DNA from: CAZIPE01 sp964541305
GTDB lineage: Bacteria > Patescibacteriota > Saccharimonadia > Saccharimonadales > UBA7683
Assembly: GCA_964541305.1 (NCBI GenBank)
Contig: CAZIPE010000009.1
Coordinates: 1 to 38,858, forward strand
Reading direction: 5' to 3'
DNA: 38,858 nt
In this document: positions 22,924-29,949 of the stretch, in pieces
Numbering within the stretch: position 1 is the first letter of the stretch
Layout: each line of letters begins with the position of its first letter
Translations under genes and position numbers: made by a program
Notes under the pieces: generated by a model
Told to the model about the DNA's origin: nothing
What the model saw: the letters and a program-made list of their open reading frames with translations, nothing else
The model's database searches: none

Positions 22924-24774
22924 CTAAATGGACAGACTAAGAAGAAAATCTTTAAGCTCCGTAAGCTCTACTTTCTGCTCGCCCTCTTGAGTGCGCACAC
23001 TCACCTCACCCGCCTCTTTATCCTTCGGACCAACAATCAGCTGAACAGGTATCTTCATCTCAGTGGCTTCTTTAATCTTCTTACCAAGCGATTCATTACG
23101 ATCGTCAACCGAGTAGCGCATTTCGTTGTATTTAACTGGTTCCATCAAAACCACTTGATTGAGCTCACTTTTAATCTGATTGACGTAGTCGTTGACCGTA
23201 TCATTAATAGTTAAGATACGAACCTGTTCTGGGGCTAGCCAAAATGGGAGCCAGCCAGCTGTCTTTTCAAGGTAAAAGCCCATAAATCGCTCAATTGAAC
23301 CTAATATGGCTCGGTGAATTACAAGTGGATAATGACTTTCATTGTGAGCATCTACATAACGTAATCCCATTCGTTCTGGGACCAATAAGTCTATTTGAGA
23401 TGTCGCTATTGAATCTTCCTTTCCTAGAACATTCCGAGTTTGAACATCTACTTTTGGCCCATAAAATGCAGCCTCGCCCTCGGCCTCAACGAATTCTGCC
23501 CCAAACTCCTGCAGTGCTTCACGAATCGCCTCGCCCGCTTCTTTCCAGGCCGCTTGTTCACCTTCATATTTATCTTTTTGAAAATCAGGTAGTGATAGTC
23601 GGTACCAATAATCAGTTATGCCGAAATCGTCGTACACTTTTTTAAACAGCTCAAGTACCTTAATAAATTCTTCTTTGAGTTGATCTTTCGTGACATAGAT
23701 GTGTGCATCATTCTGTGTAATCGGACCTCTTACTCGTATTAGGCCCGTAAGTGTTCCGGATAATTCATGCCTATATAATCCAGAGTGTTCCGCTAATTTG
23801 AGTGGTAAATCGTTATAACTCTTGACGATTTTTTCATAAATTTGATGGTGATGCGGGCAGTTCATTGGGGAAACGTAGAACTTCTGGTCCTCTTTGTCGA
23901 TTATTGTAAACATATCATCAGCATAAAATTGCGCGTGACCCGAACGTTCATATAGTCTTTCATGAGCAATTACAGGTGTGTCTACGTACTGATAGCCTTC
24001 AGCCTCTTCTAATTGCCTCATATACCTGCTCAAGAGATTTTTTACTGTTGCACCGCGGGGCAATAATAACGGCAACCCCTTGCCAACGTCTTCGCTAATT
24101 GTAAAAATTTCGAGCTGCTCGCCAAGCACGCGATGATCTCGCTTCTTGGCTTCTTCAAGCATTTCTATATGACTATCGAGCTCATCCTGAGTTTCAAATG
24201 CTACGCCGTAGAGTCTTTGCATCTGAGGATTCTTTTCGTTTCCTCGCCAGTACGCACCCGCAACTCTCATGAGCTTAAATGGACCTACCTTACCGGTGCT
24301 TTCAACGTGAGGACCGCGACATAAATCAGTAAACGACCCGTTTGTATAAAAAGTAACGCTTCCAACCCTAGCCTGTGGTTGTGCCACGCCAGAAATGCCA
24401 GCAGGTAATATACCCATCATAGATTCGGTCAACTCACTGGCTCGTGTTGTTCCCTCTCGCTTCAGGTCGTTCAATAACTCAACTTTATACGGTTGGTTAC
24501 CTTCTTCGGCCCAAGCAATAGCCTCATCAATCTGTTTTTCAGAAAGCTCAAAAGTTTGATTTTCTTGAATGATCTTCTTCATTTCTGCTTCAATTTTTGG
24601 GAAATCATCTGTTGAGATGGTGACGCCTGGAATATCAATGTCGTAATAAAAACCATTTTCTACCACCGGTCCAACTCCCAGCTTTGCCTCGGGCCAGAGC
24701 GTCGTTATGGCAGTTGCCATTATGTGCGCTAAACTGTGGCGCATTGCATCAATTTGATTGTTACTCTCCGCCAT
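22924..24774 (-). CDS. thrS: Threonyl-tRNA synthetase without a TGS domain
   Basis: Charges tRNA-Thr. The protein begins directly with the editing (N2) domain, DAMRHSLAHIMATAITTLWP, with no TGS domain before it. The class II core has motif 2 around YRHELSGTLTGLIRVRG, the zinc/catalytic cysteine in MNCPHHHQIY, and motif 3 in HRAILGSIERFMGFYLE, followed by the anticodon-binding domain to the C-terminus. It is 616 aa from ATG 24774, which has AAAGG 9 nt upstream; longer starts (24783, 24798) are less well placed. It overlaps a 70-codon gene by 14 nt. Both lie behind the T-box leader, so expression should rise when uncharged tRNA-Thr accumulates. Confidence 0.95.
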   Translation of the reverse strand: MAESNNQIDAMRHSLAHIMATAITTLWPEAKLGVGPVVENGFYYDIDIPGVTISTDDFPKIEAEMKKIIQENQTFELSEKQIDEAIAWAEEGNQPYKVELLNDLKREGTTRASELTESMMGILPAGISGVAQPQARVGSVTFYTNGSFTDLCRGPHVESTGKVGPFKLMRVAGAYWRGNEKNPQMQRLYGVAFETQDELDSHIEMLEEAKKRDHRVLGEQLEIFTISEDVGKGLPLLLPRGATVKNLLSRYMRQLEEAEGYQYVDTPVIAHERLYERSGHAQFYADDMFTIIDKEDQKFYVSPMNCPHHHQIYEKIVKSYNDLPLKLAEHSGLYRHELSGTLTGLIRVRGPITQNDAHIYVTKDQLKEEFIKVLELFKKVYDDFGITDYWYRLSLPDFQKDKYEGEQAAWKEAGEAIREALQEFGAEFVEAEGEAAFYGPKVDVQTRNVLGKEDSIATSQIDLLVPERMGLRYVDAHNESHYPLVIHRAILGSIERFMGFYLEKTAGWLPFWLAPEQVRILTINDTVNDYVNQIKSELNQVVLMEPVKYNEMRYSVDDRNESLGKKIKEATEMKIPVQLIVGPKDKEAGEVSVRTQEGEQKVELTELKDFLLSLSI

Positions 24775-24973
24775 TTTCTGCATCCTTTCTTCTTTCAATT
24801 TCTGCTTCGAGCATATTAGTAGGAATGGTATTTAAAAATCTCCTCTGTCTTGCTAACCGTATGGCACCGTAATCGGGAGTTAATGACTGAATCAATCTAT
24901 CGAGTGACTCTTGGGGTAGCATTTCGTCAAGACGTGTGCCACCTGGTTTATATGTAGCATCAATTTCTTCCAT
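24761..24973 (-). CDS. Small hypothetical protein cotranscribed and coupled with thrS
   Basis: A charged, soluble protein of 70 aa (MEEIDATYKPGGTRLDEMLP at the start, helical RLARQRRFLNTIP in the middle). It is not a TGS domain: the ITLPDG-type wording is absent. SD AAAGGG precedes ATG 24973. Its last 14 nt overlap thrS, and its own 5' end follows the T-box terminator by about 27 nt, so it is the first gene of the T-box operon. Function unknown; a role in ThrRS control or simply a translational-coupling leader is possible. Confidence 0.65.
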   Translation of the reverse strand: MEEIDATYKPGGTRLDEMLPQESLDRLIQSLTPDYGAIRLARQRRFLNTIPTNMLEAEIERRKDAENGGE

Positions 24974-25000
24974 ACGTTTCCCTTTCTAATTCCTAAATAC

Positions 25001-25040
25001 AAAAACACGCCATAAGATGATTATTTCATCTGTTAGCGTG
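25001..25040 (-). terminator. T-box-controlled terminator of thrS
   Basis: CACGC/GCGTG outer and AGATGA/TCATCT inner stems with an AATAA loop, followed by TTTTTGT on the minus strand. It lies between the T-box motif and the first gene of the operon. Confidence 0.75.
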
Positions 25041-25160
25041 CCTCGGGTCTCGATTACTCAAGACGGTTCCACCTTGGCTTTTACTCTTATCAGTTCTTGA
25101 TAACGGGCGATCTGATCATAACCCGAAGCTCCACGGCTCGTTACACCGCTTCAATGCTTA
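25001..25160 (-). promoter_or_regulatory. T-box riboswitch controlling thrS, short Stem I
   Basis: The minus-strand leader carries the T-box sequence AAGGTGGAACCG (25064-25075). Its UGGA (25068-25071) is complementary to the UCCA end of tRNA-Thr, as encoded at 29871-29947. CAAG/CTTG around it can form the antiterminator, while GTCTTG/CGAGAC (25047-25064) uses the same bases in the alternative state. The terminator follows. Stem I is short: GAAGCGG...CCG...CTTC (25125-25152) with a 9-nt loop holding ACG (25139-25141), a Thr codon and the best specifier candidate. A second hairpin TTATCA/TGATAA lies at 25087-25103. The long Stem I with distal loops found in Firmicutes is missing. Confidence 0.8.
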
Positions 25161-25165
25161 AAACT

Positions 25166-25171
25166 ATTATA
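25166..25171 (-). promoter_or_regulatory. Extended -10 (TGT-TATAAT) of the T-box/thrS operon
   Basis: A perfect TATAAT with a TG extension, placing the transcript start near 25159, just before Stem I of the T-box. Confidence 0.6.
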
Positions 25172-25224
25172 ACAAACTCGATTAGCATTTGCTTTTTCAA
25201 ATGGTTCACCATGAGCCTGTCGAA

Positions 25225-25301
25225 TGGTGGGCAAGGAGGAACTCGAATCCCCGACCCCCTCAACGTCAATGAGGTGCTCTAGCCAACTGAGCTACTTGCC
25301 C
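25225..25301 (-). tRNA. tRNA-Val (GAC)
   Basis: Minus-strand cloverleaf: acceptor GGGCAAG/CTTGCCC, D-arm GCTC/GAGC, anticodon stem CCTCA/TGAGG with loop TTGACGT (anticodon GAC), T-loop TTCGAGT, encoded CCA. It reads GUC and GUU. Confidence 0.95.
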
Positions 25302-25361
25302 GAAACGTCCGTAGACTTGATTTATACTACCAAAAACAGGGGTTAAGAGCAATTACTATGC

Positions 25362-25367
25362 TACAAT
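25362..25367 (+). promoter_or_regulatory. Extended -10 (TGC-TACAAT), leaderless start
   Basis: Seven nucleotides separate this -10 from ATG 25375, so the MazG-like message should begin at its start codon. Confidence 0.5.
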
Positions 25368-25374
25368 TTTGTTG

Positions 25375-25809
25375 ATGAAAATATATCCATGGCACACCTG
25401 GCTTAGTATGCCCAAGGAGAATCGAGATTGGCACGAACAAGATGTCGCAGATGAACTACAAGAATTGCAAGAAGCGATTGGCTTTGTGGACCGTTGGAGT
25501 GAAAAATCTGACGTAGTCTATACCGTATCGCGCTCACGCTGGTCTGGACACAAATTTAGCTACCCCCTGAATAAGCTCGATGTTGTTCAGGGTTTTATGT
25601 ATATGTACCCCAAATATACGATGCGTTTCTTGTTTTTTCGACGTGCAGGTAAAAGACTAAACAAAGACGCAGATATCAGGCAAGTACGAAATCCGAAAAA
25701 AGCCCACAAGCTACATCATATCGCTCAGCAAAACCATCTTGACCCCTATAAATTTGAACAAATATGCAACAAGCAGTATCGATACTGGCGCTTCATTCTT
25801 CCTCGATAA
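25375..25809 (+). CDS. Putative all-alpha NTP pyrophosphohydrolase (MazG-like)
   Basis: A basic protein of 144 aa. The segment ELQELQEAIGFVDRWSEKSD fits the ExxE-x(12)-ExxD metal-binding pattern of the MazG/all-alpha NTP-PPase fold, which hydrolyses non-canonical or excess nucleotides. The rest is rich in Tyr, Trp and Lys (FMYMYPKYTMRFLFFRR) and not typical of MazG, so the assignment is tentative. I chose ATG 25375 rather than upstream TTG codons because the -10 TGC-TACAAT ends 7 nt before it. The 3' end overlaps the convergent tgt gene by 17 nt. Confidence 0.55.
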   Translation: MKIYPWHTWLSMPKENRDWHEQDVADELQELQEAIGFVDRWSEKSDVVYTVSRSRWSGHKFSYPLNKLDVVQGFMYMYPKYTMRFLFFRRAGKRLNKDADIRQVRNPKKAHKLHHIAQQNHLDPYKFEQICNKQYRYWRFILPR

Positions 25810-26878
25810 CCCGATACTCCTCGCAGATGCGCTGGAGATAGCGGATGTTATGGATTGAGGCTAGTGTTCCAGCCAAAGGCTCGCCGACTTTGAACTGATG
25901 GCGCAAGAAGCCGCACGAGAAGCCGTTCACGCAGGTGTAACAATCACATATATCATCTATGGTATCTTTAGAATTCTTATGTATCTCATTTGTGAGATTA
26001 AGTCGCTTATCTCCAGAGGTCCAGACACTGCCATGCCGGGCATTTCGCGTAGGCAAAACGCAGTCTAACATATCAATTCCACACTCAATTGCTTTTCGAA
26101 GGTCTCGTGGATCACCTACACCAAGTAAAAAGCGCGGGCGAGCCGAATCATCATATAACGGGGAGAGAAACTCAAGCATTTCGTGCATCTCTTCTCTAGT
26201 TTCACCAACCGAAAGACCGCCGATGGCAATACCACCAACAGATGAGTTTTGAACAATCTCTAAACTCTTTTTGCGCAGATCTCTATCGAGTCCACCCTGT
26301 ACCACTCCAAATAACAACGGTTTGTCGTTTTCACCCATACCAGATGTCAGACGATCATATTCAGCAATGCTCCGCTCAAGCCATCTATGCGTTCTCTCGT
26401 ATGCTTCGAGCGTACGGCCCCTGGCAGACTGTTCTAGCGACACTACATCATCGAAGGCTACAAGCATGTCCGCGCCTAACTTCATCTGTATTTGAATAGA
26501 TATTTCAGGACTGAGAAATATCTTATCACCGGTTCGTGGGTCTTTAAATGTTACACCCCCTTCATCAATCTTATTAATGTGCGCCAGTGAAAATACTTGG
26601 AAGCCACCCGAATCTGTTAGCAGTGGGAGTTTTTGATTCGTAAATGCGTGCAAGCCACCAAGCTCTGCAATCACCTCTTCGCCTGGATTAAGGTGTAGAT
26701 GATAGGTGTTGGCTAAAACTACTCCTACGCCAGTTGATTCAACTTGCTCTGGCGTGAGGCTTTTCACCGCTCCGCGGGTACCGTCGGGCATAAATGTAGG
26801 GGTTTTTATTTCAAAACCTCGCACTTTCAGCACACCACTGCGACTCAATTCATTACTTCTATGGTTAAAGGTGAACAT
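25793..26878 (-). CDS. tgt: tRNA-guanine transglycosylase
   Basis: Exchanges G34 of GUN-anticodon tRNAs for a queuine precursor. It has nucleophile/substrate motifs LTDSGGFQVFSLAH, VAFDDV, GVVQGGLDRDLRK and GIAIGGLSVGE, then DMLDCVLPTRNARHG, and the zinc ligands CDCYTCVNGFSCGFLRHQF plus HN near the C-terminus. Length is about 361 aa, standard. No preQ1 synthesis genes are nearby, so salvaged precursor is likely. ATG 26878 is preferred over GTG 26884: the promoter TTGTGT-N17-TATACT ends 8 nt before it, giving a leaderless mRNA. Confidence 0.96.
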   Translation of the reverse strand: MFTFNHRSNELSRSGVLKVRGFEIKTPTFMPDGTRGAVKSLTPEQVESTGVGVVLANTYHLHLNPGEEVIAELGGLHAFTNQKLPLLTDSGGFQVFSLAHINKIDEGGVTFKDPRTGDKIFLSPEISIQIQMKLGADMLVAFDDVVSLEQSARGRTLEAYERTHRWLERSIAEYDRLTSGMGENDKPLLFGVVQGGLDRDLRKKSLEIVQNSSVGGIAIGGLSVGETREEMHEMLEFLSPLYDDSARPRFLLGVGDPRDLRKAIECGIDMLDCVLPTRNARHGSVWTSGDKRLNLTNEIHKNSKDTIDDICDCYTCVNGFSCGFLRHQFKVGEPLAGTLASIHNIRYLQRICEEYRVIEEE

Positions 26879-26886
26879 TTCCACCC

Positions 26887-26915
26887 AGTATAACCTACCT
26901 CTGTTTTATACACAA
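26887..26915 (-). promoter_or_regulatory. tgt promoter (TTGTGT-N17-TATACT)
   Basis: -10 TATACT (26887-26892) and -35 TTGTGT (26910-26915) with 17-nt spacing. The ATG lies 8 nt past the -10. Confidence 0.65.
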
Positions 26916-27023
26916 AAGCACCCATCTTATCCACATGTGGGTTGCATGAAAAATACCATCCATGATATCTTTGTACCTTGTGTGGCCAAGTTATAATGAA
27001 ATGAGGGTCGAAACTTGTCCATA

Positions 27024-27052
27024 TTGACAATTAAGCATATGCGTGATAGTAT
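27024..27052 (+). promoter_or_regulatory. Strong promoter (TTGACA-N17-TAGTAT)
   Basis: A perfect -35 (27024-27029), a 17-nt spacer and -10 TAGTAT (27047-27052). ATG 27061 follows after 8 nt; an AGGAG in that gap would lie at or upstream of the transcript start and so may not act as an SD. Confidence 0.75.
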
Positions 27053-27060
27053 AGGAGTGC

Positions 27061-27183
27061 ATGAGTAGCAATACACATCACAAACAGAAGTCAGAGCTCG
27101 AAAAGTTCACACTTTTCTTTGAAGAGCTTCCAAACGCCCACCCAGTCAAGGGCCGACTTCGCAGAAACAAAGTAACCGCCTAA
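27061..27183 (+). CDS. Small orphan gene, 40 codons, own promoter and terminator
   Basis: The peptide starts MSSNTHHKQKSELEKFTLFF and continues with EELPNAHPVKGRLRRNKVTA. It is basic, without a signal peptide or membrane helix, and matches nothing I know. Support comes from context: a near-consensus promoter at 27024-27052 with the ATG placed exactly for a leaderless start, and a strong terminator 29 nt after the stop. The whole unit is about 180 nt and stands alone. A regulatory RNA with an incidental ORF is the alternative. The second copy of the structured RNA element begins 23 nt after the terminator. Confidence 0.6.
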   Translation: MSSNTHHKQKSELEKFTLFFEELPNAHPVKGRLRRNKVTA

Positions 27184-27211
27184 CGGCGTTGTATACGCAA
27201 ACTGGAAGATG

Positions 27212-27240
27212 AGCCACAGTGTAAAAGCTGTGGCTTTTTT
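27212..27240 (+). terminator. Rho-independent terminator after the 40-codon gene
   Basis: AGCCACAG/CTGTGGCT stem, 8-nt loop and TTTTTT tail; among the strongest terminators in the window. Confidence 0.85.
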
Positions 27241-27262
27241 ATTTCTATCAGATTAGTCGTAT

Positions 27263-27429
27263 CACCAACCATGTAAAAACCGAGTAATGCGCTGTCTTTT
27301 ATTCCCTGAGTGATGAGGATGTTTGAACGTACGTGAGTTCCGCAAGAACCAGAGAGCAAAAGACAGTGGGTTACTTCGTGCTTTTTAGACCTGGTTGGCA
27401 GTTTTGAGACACTTTTGCTGTCAAAAGTG
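27263..27429 (+). ncRNA. Structured RNA element, copy 2 (unrecognised family)
   Basis: About 167 nt sharing with 18784-18969 the first 21 nt (CACCAACCATGTAAAAACCG and one more), the core words TTCCCTG, GAGGATGT, GAGTTCCGCA and CCAGAGA, and TGGTTGGCAGTTTTG near the end. The CCAACCA/TGGTTGG closing stem is kept. The second stem is CGAGTAA (27281-27287) with TTACTTCG, extended by a 9-bp CTGTCTTTT/AAAAGACAG (27292-27300 with 27358-27366) whose sequence differs from copy 1 but still pairs. The final hairpin CACTTTTG-CTGT-CAAAAGTG lacks the U-run of copy 1. Its own promoter is not visible; read-through from the 40-codon gene is possible. Confidence 0.65.
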
Positions 27430-27506
27430 GGAAATAAATACGTTTCGGTTTGGTTTACCGACTACAGTCAGCCGAACCTTGGGATAGACTTGGCATGAGA
27501 CCACTC

Positions 27507-29171
27507 CTAAGCCTTTTTAGAAGCTTTTTCGACCTTAACCCCCTTGTGAGTCAAGTCGAACTTATCGAGGTACCTGCCCGTCATGAGACGCGTCTGAGAG
27601 TAAAATGCAGCACACGATCCGTACACAATGCTCGTAATTGGCAAAAGAGCCCACTGCAACACCATGAATATCGTTCGATGGCGTTTGTATCGCTCGGGTC
27701 GCTTGGGTAGAAGTTTCATGGAAAGGAAAATCGAGATGAACAATCCTACCAAAGCAGCCGTCTGAGCGTAGCTGGCAATAATTGGTAACTGGTGAGCCAC
27801 AATGCTTTTATCGGCCTGGGGGCCAATAAGAAGTGGGATTCGCGGAGCCATCAAAAGTAGTACTGATGCGGTAGCCCAACTGACGTGGGTGTCAAGCAAG
27901 CGCAAAAACTTTGGCAAGAAGTTATACATAGGCACTACCCTATTTTTTTTGCGCCGGAAGCCGAGGTTCGCAATATAGGCTATATCTGAGGCACCATACG
28001 CCCAGCGACGGAGCTGCACAAACTGATCTTTTAGGGTGGCGCGGTAGGTATCTGATAGCACCGCATCCTGATAAATCGGCGAATAAATGGGCACCACACT
28101 GTGATCTCCCTTAAAAGCAAAGTAACTGCGCCAGAACTGGTGACCGTCTTCTACGATGGTTCGAGTGCTCCAAAAACCGGTTTCAATAAGTGCATCAAGC
28201 CCCTGGGCGTGGCTTGAAAAATTACGTAGTAAATGTGGCCGAACGGATTGAACAATGGTGAAAAACGAATTTCCAACAGCCAGAACGCGCATGGCAGCTG
28301 GTACATCCCAGATATTGTTCGTATAGAGAGCCAACGGCTGATAGGAACGATGTTTTCGATCATGCGTCAGAATATAGGAATATGAAAGGTGCGCAAAGTA
28401 ATCGGCGTGTGGACGATTATCGGCATCGAGCGTGGTAACCACAACCCGGTGCGGATCAATCTGTTCCTTTTCAAAATAGGGCACCATTTGGCGGGCTGCC
28501 CAGCAAATGTTACCCCCTTTGCCTACCACCTCGTTGGGTCCATCAATGTGCTGAAAGCTATCGGCGTGCGCAAACTGCGAGCCAAACTCAGCAATAAGGC
28601 GCTTGGCGGTTTCAACTGGCTCATCCCCGCCCCGTTGCTCGTAGGCAATCACCAGAATCATTTGTTTCGTGTTGTAGTGTGAATCTATGACCGCCTGAAT
28701 GGTTGGTGCAACCACCTCGTATGATTCCTTCCACATCGGAATAATCACCAGGTGTTGCAGATCACTTGGCTTCAGGTTGTTGAGCTGAGAATCTGATATA
28801 TATTCCTGGAGATTTTCAAGATGTACTCGTTCATTCTTGGTTAAATCAGGCTTATTTGTTAGCTCGCTAATAGCACTCTCAGGATCTTCAAGATGATTAA
28901 GCCACTCCTGCCACGTGATACGAGCGGAGTTTTGCATATTGTGATACCCCTGCAACATACGAAACGCCAAGCCAACGGCACGGTAAAACCAACTGATCAT
29001 AAATAATAACACAAAGGTGGCTGCCAGTAGTGACGACTTATCGACTATGCTCAATATAAATGTCAACGCTAAGATGAACCACGACAAAAAACCGGGTAGA
29101 ATCTCGAAAAAACGGTACTTAAGCGTTCGTTTACCAACAGGTATTTCAAACTCAGCGGGAAACCCCTTCAT
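27507..29171 (-). CDS. Membrane-bound family 2 glycosyltransferase
   Basis: A processive-type GT2 of 554 aa. Two N-terminal helices (about 24-64) precede the catalytic domain: LVIIPMWKES (141-150), the metal-binding Asp in TLDAD (249/251), an acceptor-side IVEDG (339-343) and the QLRRW motif (386-390), the QxxRW signature of cellulose/hyaluronan-synthase-like enzymes. About four helices follow to residue 525. It probably polymerises or exports a surface polysaccharide; the sugar is unknown. It begins directly after the stop of the upstream 3-TM gene (TAA-ATG), so the two are coupled and may form one complex. Confidence 0.9.
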   Translation of the reverse strand: MKGFPAEFEIPVGKRTLKYRFFEILPGFLSWFILALTFILSIVDKSSLLAATFVLLFMISWFYRAVGLAFRMLQGYHNMQNSARITWQEWLNHLEDPESAISELTNKPDLTKNERVHLENLQEYISDSQLNNLKPSDLQHLVIIPMWKESYEVVAPTIQAVIDSHYNTKQMILVIAYEQRGGDEPVETAKRLIAEFGSQFAHADSFQHIDGPNEVVGKGGNICWAARQMVPYFEKEQIDPHRVVVTTLDADNRPHADYFAHLSYSYILTHDRKHRSYQPLALYTNNIWDVPAAMRVLAVGNSFFTIVQSVRPHLLRNFSSHAQGLDALIETGFWSTRTIVEDGHQFWRSYFAFKGDHSVVPIYSPIYQDAVLSDTYRATLKDQFVQLRRWAYGASDIAYIANLGFRRKKNRVVPMYNFLPKFLRLLDTHVSWATASVLLLMAPRIPLLIGPQADKSIVAHQLPIIASYAQTAALVGLFISIFLSMKLLPKRPERYKRHRTIFMVLQWALLPITSIVYGSCAAFYSQTRLMTGRYLDKFDLTHKGVKVEKASKKA

Positions 29172-29540
29172 TTAGACTTTTCCGACGAGGCTCAGGAGTG
29201 AGTTAATTGCCAGGAAGGAAAAGAAAGCTATGAAAACATAAACGATGAGGGTAACTAAGGCAAAAATTCGATTAGCTTTATGTAAGCGATGTGCCAGAAT
29301 AATGCTCATGACACCGCACACTACCGCAAACAGGGCCAAGCTGTACAGTGAATACCAATTTCCAGACTGCACCACCGTACCGTCGTGCACAATATACTGC
29401 ACGGGAATTTTGAAGTCGCTCGGTCGCAACCTCAAGACCACGCTTACGGTATTGAGCGCAATTAAGGCCCCGCTTAGTAGCGTCAACAATAAAACAGGCC
29501 GATCTTTAGAAAATGCAGGGTGAGATGTTTCGTGCTTCAT
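29172..29540 (-). CDS. Three-TM membrane protein, partner of the GT2
   Basis: A protein of 122 aa with hydrophobic segments near residues 16-36, 66-85 and 93-116 and one exposed loop (YIVHDGTVVQSGNWYSLYSL), similar in layout to DUF1648-type or small accessory proteins. No catalytic residues are evident. Its stop codon abuts the ATG of the glycosyltransferase, so it may be an accessory subunit; that is inference from position. The -10 TATACT (29550-29555) lies 9 nt before ATG 29540, which implies an almost leaderless message. Confidence 0.7.
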   Translation of the reverse strand: MKHETSHPAFSKDRPVLLLTLLSGALIALNTVSVVLRLRPSDFKIPVQYIVHDGTVVQSGNWYSLYSLALFAVVCGVMSIILAHRLHKANRIFALVTLIVYVFIAFFSFLAINSLLSLVGKV

Positions 29541-29549
29541 GTTTTATAT

Positions 29550-29555
29550 AGTATA
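29550..29555 (-). promoter_or_regulatory. -10 (TATACT) of the 3-TM/GT2 operon
   Basis: It lies 9 nt before ATG 29540. The -35 is weak. Confidence 0.45.
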
Positions 29556-29587
29556 TCGCACTCTGACGATTCATATTAGTACAAATT

Positions 29588-29613
29588 AAAAAGCACTGGT
29601 GAACCAATGCTTT
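29588..29613 (-). terminator. Terminator after tRNA-Asp
   Basis: Minus-strand AAAGCATTGG/CCAGTGCTTT stem (one G-U pair) with a TTCA loop and T5, 2 nt beyond the tRNA CCA end. Confidence 0.75.
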
Positions 29614-29614
29614 A

Positions 29615-29692
29615 TGGCGGGCCCGACCGGATTCGAACCGGCGATCTTCTCCGTGACAGGGAGACGTGATAGACCAGCTTCACTACGAGCCC
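29615..29692 (-). tRNA. tRNA-Asp (GTC)
   Basis: Minus-strand cloverleaf: acceptor GGGCTCG/CGGGCCC, anticodon stem TCTCC/GGAGA with loop CTGTCAC (anticodon GTC), T-loop TTCGAAT, discriminator G, encoded CCA. A GUN anticodon, so it is a substrate for the Tgt encoded in this window. Confidence 0.95.
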
Positions 29693-29724
29693 TCGAATGC
29701 CTCATATAACTAAAAGACTAGAGT

Positions 29725-29753
29725 ATGGTAGCAAGTTTCCATCTGTTTTGCAA
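29725..29753 (-). promoter_or_regulatory. tRNA-Asp promoter (TTGCAA-N17-TACCAT)
   Basis: -35 TTGCAA (29748-29753), -10 TACCAT (29725-29730), 17-nt spacing, about 26 nt of leader before the tRNA. Confidence 0.45.
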
Positions 29754-29849
29754 TCGATTTAACAGTTTAGGAAACCTTGGCCTTCTGTTAAACTTAATTT
29801 TGACCAATTATATAAACCGAGGCGTCTACCAGTTTATAAAATTGAGAGT

Positions 29850-29863
29850 CCCGATTAATCGGG
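29850..29863. repeat. REP-like palindrome before the tRNA-Thr gene
   Basis: A perfect 14-bp palindrome CCCGATTAATCGGG followed by ATGACGA, the same 3' context as the palindrome at 22897-22916 (AATGACGA). Confidence 0.4.
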
Positions 29864-29870
29864 ATGACGA

Positions 29871-29947
29871 GCCACCTTAGCTCAGTTGGCTAGAGCATCG
29901 CTTTCGTAAAGCGGGGGTCCGGGGTTCGAATCCCCGAGGTGGCTCCA
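29871..29947 (+). tRNA. tRNA-Thr (CGT)
   Basis: Acceptor GCCACCT/AGGTGGC, anticodon loop TTCGTAA (anticodon CGT), T-loop TTCGAAT, discriminator T and encoded CCA. The UCCA end pairs with UGGA in the thrS T-box, and its anticodon matches the ACG specifier candidate there. Confidence 0.95.
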
Positions 29948-29949
29948 GA

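Noticed and set aside
24761..24973. 70-codon gene upstream of thrS as a detached TGS domain
   Set aside because: It lacks the TGS wording (ITLPDG-type strand, D-x-A-x-x-I) and is mostly helical and charged.
26927..26935. Perfect DnaA box TTATCCACA upstream of tgt
   Set aside because: A single box without a cluster, AT-rich unwinding element or dnaA/dnaN nearby; not enough for an origin.
27263..27429. Copy 2 RNA element as a hammerhead or group II intron domain
   Set aside because: CUGANGA/GAAA core order and the domain V AGC-bulge motif are absent.
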